NCBI RefSeq assembly: GCF_021739485.1
Contig: NZ_JAJFNK010000006.1
Location: 107,227-171,226 of the forward strand
Reading direction: 5' to 3'
Source of the DNA: Alicyclobacillus tolerans
Lineage (GTDB): Bacteria > Bacillota > Bacilli > Alicyclobacillales > Alicyclobacillaceae
Length of the DNA: 64,000 bases
Positions 60,940-64,000 of this stretch are shown here, piece by piece (within the stretch, counting starts at the first letter, position 1; each line of letters opens with the position of its first letter). The notes beneath the pieces are model-generated. The model made no database searches. It was not told where the DNA came from and saw only the letters and a list, made by a program, of their open reading frames with translations. The translations under genes were made by a program, and so were the position numbers.

Positions 60940-60969
60940 GCCTCCCTCCTTCGGATATTTCTCTTTGCG

Positions 60970-61980
60970 CTAGAATCCCGGCAAATTACCCGGTGTGACT
61001 GGTGCAGACGGGCCGGACCCGCGTCCGCCGGACGTATCCGCCATGTCCTTGATCCACTCCACAATTTGCTGTGTGGGGATGTACGGCACTTGCATTTCCA
61101 GATCAACGCGCGGCGCTTTATAGATACACCGGCCGGGGACGGACAGCGTTTCAAAGGCTCTATAGTCCCCTTTGCCGAGTGCTACCTCAGACCCGCTCTG
61201 TTCGTCTAAGTGGAACACGAACCGAGCGCCGAACTGGTCCCGCACTTCCACAGGGATGATTTTGTAGGACGGATGCTGCGTACAGTACACCAGATGGACC
61301 CGAGGCTCACGACCAATGACGGCAATATCGTGAAGCGGCTCCAAGGCGTCTGGGTACCGGGATAAAATGCTGCCCTCGTCAACGACCACAACCAGGGGTT
61401 CAAAGTACGGGTCATCCTGAAAGTTGTACCGCGCCTCGTTCAGTATCCGTAGTCGCCTGCGCATTTCGTCCCGCGCTTCTTCTAATACGCGCTGCGCCTC
61501 TTTCGGGTCCCCGACGACCTCAGAGCAAAACGGCAACCGTGCCCAACGTGCAAACGACGCTTTTTCTTTGAGGTCAATAATCTTTAGGTCAAACCTCTGC
61601 GTCTGGTGGGCTATCGTATACAGCACGTATTCTGCAAAGGCGGTTTTCCCGTTGCCCGTGCTACCGGCGATCATCATATGGGGAGCTGTGCGGCCCAGCG
61701 AGAACCACACCGGACGCTTTCCCTTCGTCCTCCCCGCCATGACGGCAAACCCCTTGTCTGGGTCCGGCTGCTGGGGTTTCACCACGTCTGGGATGCCGCT
61801 CCCTCTGCCGTACCACACAAGCCCACCGATTGCCGCAACGCCCAGGGGGGCCGCTATGGGGGCCACCGATGCTACGGATAGCCCTACCAGTTTTGCGCCC
61901 ATTGCCATAACCACGGAACCGTTTAACGCGGCTAGCAAGCCGTTGTGCAGTTCGAGTTGCGCTTTCCGTTCTGGGGTCAC
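60970..61980 (-). CDS. FtsK/TraB-like DNA-translocation ATPase of the element
   Basis: 336 residues. Two hydrophobic segments occur in the first 60 residues (NGSVVMAMGAKLVGLSVASV and PIAAPLGVAAIGGLVW), so it is membrane-anchored. The ATPase domain has Walker A GSTGNGKT (106-113) and Walker B LVVVVDEG (Asp201, Glu202), then REPRVHLVYCTQHPS and FVFHLDEQSGSEVALGKGDYR, matching FtsK/SpoIIIE pumps of conjugative elements. GTG at 61980 overlaps the stop of the preceding tiny gene by 4 nt and has ACGGAG 10 nt upstream; the longer frame from 62031 is less likely. It would drive DNA transfer. Confidence 0.85.
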   Translation of the reverse strand: MTPERKAQLELHNGLLAALNGSVVMAMGAKLVGLSVASVAPIAAPLGVAAIGGLVWYGRGSGIPDVVKPQQPDPDKGFAVMAGRTKGKRPVWFSLGRTAPHMMIAGSTGNGKTAFAEYVLYTIAHQTQRFDLKIIDLKEKASFARWARLPFCSEVVGDPKEAQRVLEEARDEMRRRLRILNEARYNFQDDPYFEPLVVVVDEGSILSRYPDALEPLHDIAVIGREPRVHLVYCTQHPSYKIIPVEVRDQFGARFVFHLDEQSGSEVALGKGDYRAFETLSVPGRCIYKAPRVDLEMQVPYIPTQQIVEWIKDMADTSGGRGSGPSAPVTPGNLPGF

Positions 61981-62099
61981 AGTTGATCGCTCTCCGTTCT
62001 GCCCTCGTCGCCTTCGCTCATCGAGTACCAAACGTCGAATTCCGGATTGTAAACAAACTCTAAGCGCCCGTTGATGAACACCAGAATTTCTTCTCTCAT
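61977..62099 (-). CDS. Tiny element protein (40 residues)
   Basis: Frame MREEILVFINGRLEFVYNPE followed by FDVWYSMSEGDEGRTESDQL. Its ATG overlaps the stop of the preceding gene (ATGA) and its TGA overlaps the GTG of the FtsK-like gene, so it is embedded between two genes with 4-nt overlaps on each side. That arrangement strongly suggests a real coupled gene. Function unknown. Confidence 0.6.
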   Translation of the reverse strand: MREEILVFINGRLEFVYNPEFDVWYSMSEGDEGRTESDQL

Positions 62100-62347
62100 A
62101 ACCCAGCCCACCCCAAGGCGACTAGCCCCGCCGTGATAATCCCTAAAATTTTCCCGGTAACGAGCACCGTCTTGCCCCCGATAATCAGCGTCTTACCGAG
62201 CACAAGGGCCGGCTGCGTGTGGCACAGAATCAGAAACGCCTTAAACGACATCCACTTGCCGGCAAGCGACACTTTTGCCCACAATGGGTACGTTTTGAGG
62301 ATGGGCAGGGCCGCGAGGCTTGCAACGGTTAATAAGGTCTCAAACAC
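62096..62347 (-). CDS. Small membrane protein of the element
   Basis: 83 residues with three hydrophobic segments (LLTVASLAALPIL, AFLILCHTQPALVLG and LGIITAGLVALGWAGL). GTG start at 62347 behind AGGGGG. It is part of a chain of small overlapping genes leading to the FtsK-like ATPase, so a role in the transfer apparatus is possible. Confidence 0.65.
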   Translation of the reverse strand: MFETLLTVASLAALPILKTYPLWAKVSLAGKWMSFKAFLILCHTQPALVLGKTLIIGGKTVLVTGKILGIITAGLVALGWAGL

Positions 62348-62350
62348 GAT

Positions 62351-62464
62351 CTAACCCCCTATCATCGACTGCAGAATGTCTAGGAAATCCTGGACATTCA
62401 ACATGGTCAACGGATTACCCGCGTCCAGCTTGCCGATGCTTTCCAGTATCCTGAACCACCACAC
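62351..62464 (-). CDS. Tiny element protein (37 residues)
   Basis: GTG at 62464 has GGAGG 8 nt upstream and opens a 37-residue frame (WWFRILESIGKLDAGNPLTM, then a helical LNVQDFLDILQSMIGG). It overlaps the end of the preceding gene by 50 nt in another frame and stops 3 nt before the next gene. The ribosome site and the helical end support it. Confidence 0.5.
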   Translation of the reverse strand: MWWFRILESIGKLDAGNPLTMLNVQDFLDILQSMIGG

Positions 62465-62660
62465 GTCCGTTCCCCTCCTCCTGTGCGGCTGCAATCGCCA
62501 AGAGTGGGCAAGTATGCGCCGGTTCCCGATGGAGTGCCTTGTAACCCACTCCGAACGCGACGGCCCAGATTGCGACGGGGTAACTGGCACCGGCCAGGAC
62601 ACACGCAGCTGCAGACCCCGCGAAAGAAACTCCAATGACTGCCCATGCTGTCCGTTTCAT
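62415..62660 (-). CDS. Small membrane protein of the element
   Basis: 81 residues. MKRTAWAVIGVSFAGSAAACV begins a membrane helix; a second (YPVAIWAVAFGVGYKAL) follows, then a polar tail. The ATG at 62660 lies directly after the stop of the preceding gene with no clear ribosome site, so re-initiation is assumed. Unrecognised. Confidence 0.55.
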   Translation of the reverse strand: MKRTAWAVIGVSFAGSAAACVLAGASYPVAIWAVAFGVGYKALHREPAHTCPLLAIAAAQEEGNGRVVVQDTGKHRQAGRG

Positions 62661-62661
62661 G

Positions 62662-62874
62662 TCACAGCACCGTATCAATGATGTGGTCCATGATTCTCTC
62701 GAAAACATCAAACGGGATTTTGTTGAAGTCCAGGTCCATGTTGGCGACCAATTCGCCCGCATGGTTGCGAATCTCCAGCAGCTTAATAAAGTTGTCTTCG
62801 CCGGTGAGCTTCGACGACACAGGTACCAGTTCCGCGACCGCTTTAAAGCCCTCTGCCGCAGCCTTGATAATCAC
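62662..62874 (-). CDS. Small hypothetical element protein
   Basis: About 70 residues: IIKAAAEGFKAVAELVPVSSKLTGED, a central ELVANMDLDFNKIPFDVFERIMDHII. GTG at 62874 is 7-8 nt after TGGAGG; the ATG at 62880 is only 1 nt from it and is less likely. It overlaps the upstream gene's end slightly. Unrecognised. Confidence 0.55.
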   Translation of the reverse strand: MIIKAAAEGFKAVAELVPVSSKLTGEDNFIKLLEIRNHAGELVANMDLDFNKIPFDVFERIMDHIIDTVL

Positions 62875-62876
62875 GT

Positions 62877-63053
62877 TCATCCCTCCAGATTCACTTTGAT
62901 TTCGTTCGTCGGCTTTGCCGACTTCCGCAGTTCCCGTGCAAGGTAACTCTTGACCAACCGCGTAAAGTTCACGGACTGCGCGTATTCGTACAGCTTCCGG
63001 TCTGACTCGTTCCCTACGTTAAACACCACAACTTTCCTCACTTCGCCGCGCAT
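62877..63053 (-). CDS. Small basic protein of the element (58 residues)
   Basis: ATG at 63053, 12 nt after GGGAGG. MRGEVRKVVVFNVGNESDRKL leads into a helix pair (YEYAQSVNFTRLVKSYLARELRKSAK) that looks like a ribbon-helix-helix or small DNA-binding protein. It is the first minus-strand gene of the cluster and divergent from the Xre repressor, so it is probably under its control. Confidence 0.6.
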   Translation of the reverse strand: MRGEVRKVVVFNVGNESDRKLYEYAQSVNFTRLVKSYLARELRKSAKPTNEIKVNLEG

Positions 63054-63186
63054 GGTGGGTTTGCGCCTCCCTTCCTGGGGTTGTGATGTATACCTATGGG
63101 CTACGGCCTGTATTTGTTTCATTGTCCCGTGAAATTTTTCATGGAAACGAGCAGGAGTCAAGACGGATAGGCGGAAGTTAAGAGGT

Positions 63187-63387
63187 ATGATAAAAACTAA
63201 ACTGAAACGGTATTTATTCGAGAATGACATCAAGAATCGTTGGCTAGCGGAACAAACAGGGATTAAGGAACAGACGATTTCTGAGCTGGTGAACGGCAAG
63301 CGCAAACCCAGTCTGGATAATGCGCTCAAGATTGCGAGGGTGTTGGGTACAACGGTAGAAGAATTATGGGGAGATGAAGTGAAGTGA
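63187..63387 (+). CDS. Xre-family (Cro/CI type) transcriptional repressor
   Basis: 66 residues, a single helix-turn-helix domain: LKRYLFENDIKNRWLAEQTGIKEQTISELVNGKRKPSLDNALKIARVLGTTVEELW. ATG at 63187 with AAGAGG close by. It is divergent from the small-gene/FtsK/relaxase operon and probably controls it. The next gene begins 4 nt before its stop. Confidence 0.9.
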   Translation: MIKTKLKRYLFENDIKNRWLAEQTGIKEQTISELVNGKRKPSLDNALKIARVLGTTVEELWGDEVK

Positions 63388-63704
63388 ACGTATACCAAGT
63401 GAATAACCTCGTCATCGCTGCGAATCACGTCAGTGAGGCATTCAACGTTTCTGTCCAGCGAATGGCCGAGAAAAAATACGCGATTAGCCATGATCTAAAG
63501 GAAGGCCAATCGTCAAAAGCGTGGATCGAACTCAAGCGTCTGACATCTGCGGAAATTCAGGAAAAGGACATCAAGTGCTGTGAGCGCAAAGACGGAGAAC
63601 CGTGTAAATGGTGCGATGGGAGCGACGAGTCAGTATCTAGGTCTTGGCAAGATATGATCGACAGCAAAGATGAATTCCCATGTGTGATTGGACATGTCGG
63701 ATAA
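63384..63704 (+). CDS. Hypothetical protein with C-terminal cysteine cluster
   Basis: 106 residues, GTG start at 63384 overlapping the repressor stop by 4 nt. The C-terminal half has CC-x6-C-x2-C (DIKCCERKDGEPCKWC), probably a metal site, and ends FPCVIGHVG. Unrecognised; co-expressed with the repressor. Confidence 0.6.
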   Translation: MNVYQVNNLVIAANHVSEAFNVSVQRMAEKKYAISHDLKEGQSSKAWIELKRLTSAEIQEKDIKCCERKDGEPCKWCDGSDESVSRSWQDMIDSKDEFPCVIGHVG

Positions 63705-63753
63705 GACGTAGCAATGCGGTAGGCAACAAAGTAAAGGTGAGGGAGGTAACAGA

Positions 63754-63969
63754 ATGACCGTGGACACCGAACTCGTCAATGGTGTCTATGTGCCGCGAAA
63801 GGTATTCAAGTACCGCTGTAACAAGTGTGGACACATATGGTTTCAGTATGACGGTGTGGAGTCATGTTCCAAGTGCCGCAAAAAGGCTGCAATACGACTG
63901 TCTGAGGTTATCGGAGGGAAGGTTGGTATTAAGTCAATGGAATGGACACCCCAAACTGAGAATTTGTAA
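63754..63969 (+). CDS. Small zinc-ribbon protein
   Basis: 71 residues with CNKCGHIW and CSKCRKKA, two CxxC pairs 17 residues apart, a typical zinc ribbon. ATG at 63754 behind GGGAGG. It is the third plus-strand gene of the element. Function unknown. Confidence 0.7.
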   Translation: MTVDTELVNGVYVPRKVFKYRCNKCGHIWFQYDGVESCSKCRKKAAIRLSEVIGGKVGIKSMEWTPQTENL

Positions 63970-64000
63970 GTTTTAATATTCTGATATGGATAACTCAGCT

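Noticed and set aside
63054..63491. Longer version (204 residues) of the small basic element protein
   Set aside because: The extra N-terminal part is antisense to the Xre repressor; the ribosome site supports the start at 63053.
1..64000. CRISPR array
   Set aside because: No regularly spaced identical repeats with unique spacers; the repeats seen are short tandem or inverted ones.

Overview
The window reads as chromosome of a Gram-positive spore-forming Bacillota, most likely a Bacilli lineage near the Alicyclobacillaceae. The evidence is a lone GerC-type germination lipoprotein, YlbO/YlbP, YmcA, DUF1292 and DUF3055 proteins, a NifZ-ThiI pair, a CtsR-type operator at clpP, ArgR/AhrC-type boxes at arginine genes, and two sulfocyanin-like copper lipoproteins, a family known from iron- and sulfur-oxidising acidophiles. 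Starts are often TTG or GTG behind strong Shine-Dalgarno sequences. Most start coordinates given here were moved downstream of the longest ORF to match those ribosome sites.

Layout. 1-2917 (minus): a biotin-dependent acyl-CoA carboxylase operon (biotin carboxylase, biotin carrier, enoyl-CoA hydratase, carboxyltransferase cut by the window edge) in the gene order of the B. subtilis yng leucine-catabolism cluster. 3110-7946: a reductase, an RHH-like protein, gerC, ylbP and ylbO. 7991-13868 (minus): thiI and nifZ for tRNA thiolation, a GapB-type GAPDH, a MidA-type methyltransferase and clpP with a promoter/CtsR operator. 14069-18807: small conserved Bacilli genes and several small proteins. 18850-23838: one 1662-residue DUF4011/SF1 helicase/Vsr-like nuclease/DUF3320 protein, a probable defence gene. 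24111-26228: four tRNA genes (Thr, two Met, Ser) and two membrane-protein genes.

26386-42200: a thioredoxin-fold oxidoreductase whose second active site reads UGA-Pro-Tyr-Cys followed by a SECIS-like hairpin (probable selenoprotein); serA-serC-HAD (serine synthesis with a candidate phosphatase); the two sulfocyanin-like genes; a cytosolic formate dehydrogenase with DUF1641; lysC; and argF-argG-argH behind a promoter whose spacer carries an ARG box. 42741-51385: gltB, a short GNAT N-acetylglutamate-synthase candidate with its own ARG boxes, and argC-argB-argD lacking argJ. Glutamate synthesis, N-acetylglutamate formation and arginine synthesis therefore sit together, and the GNAT may replace the first-step function of ArgJ.

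51582-59833: mostly transport and small genes (CoA-binding protein, two VIT/CCC1-like proteins, a YlmA-like ABC ATPase, an amino-acid permease, an EmrB-type MFS pump). 60083-64000: the left end of an integrated element. A 3' fragment of tRNA-Arg(CCG) marks the attachment site, followed by a relaxase-like gene (apparently frameshifted near its start), an FtsK/TraB-like ATPase, a run of tiny overlapping genes, and a divergent Xre repressor with small zinc-binding proteins. The integrase and the other attachment site lie beyond the window.
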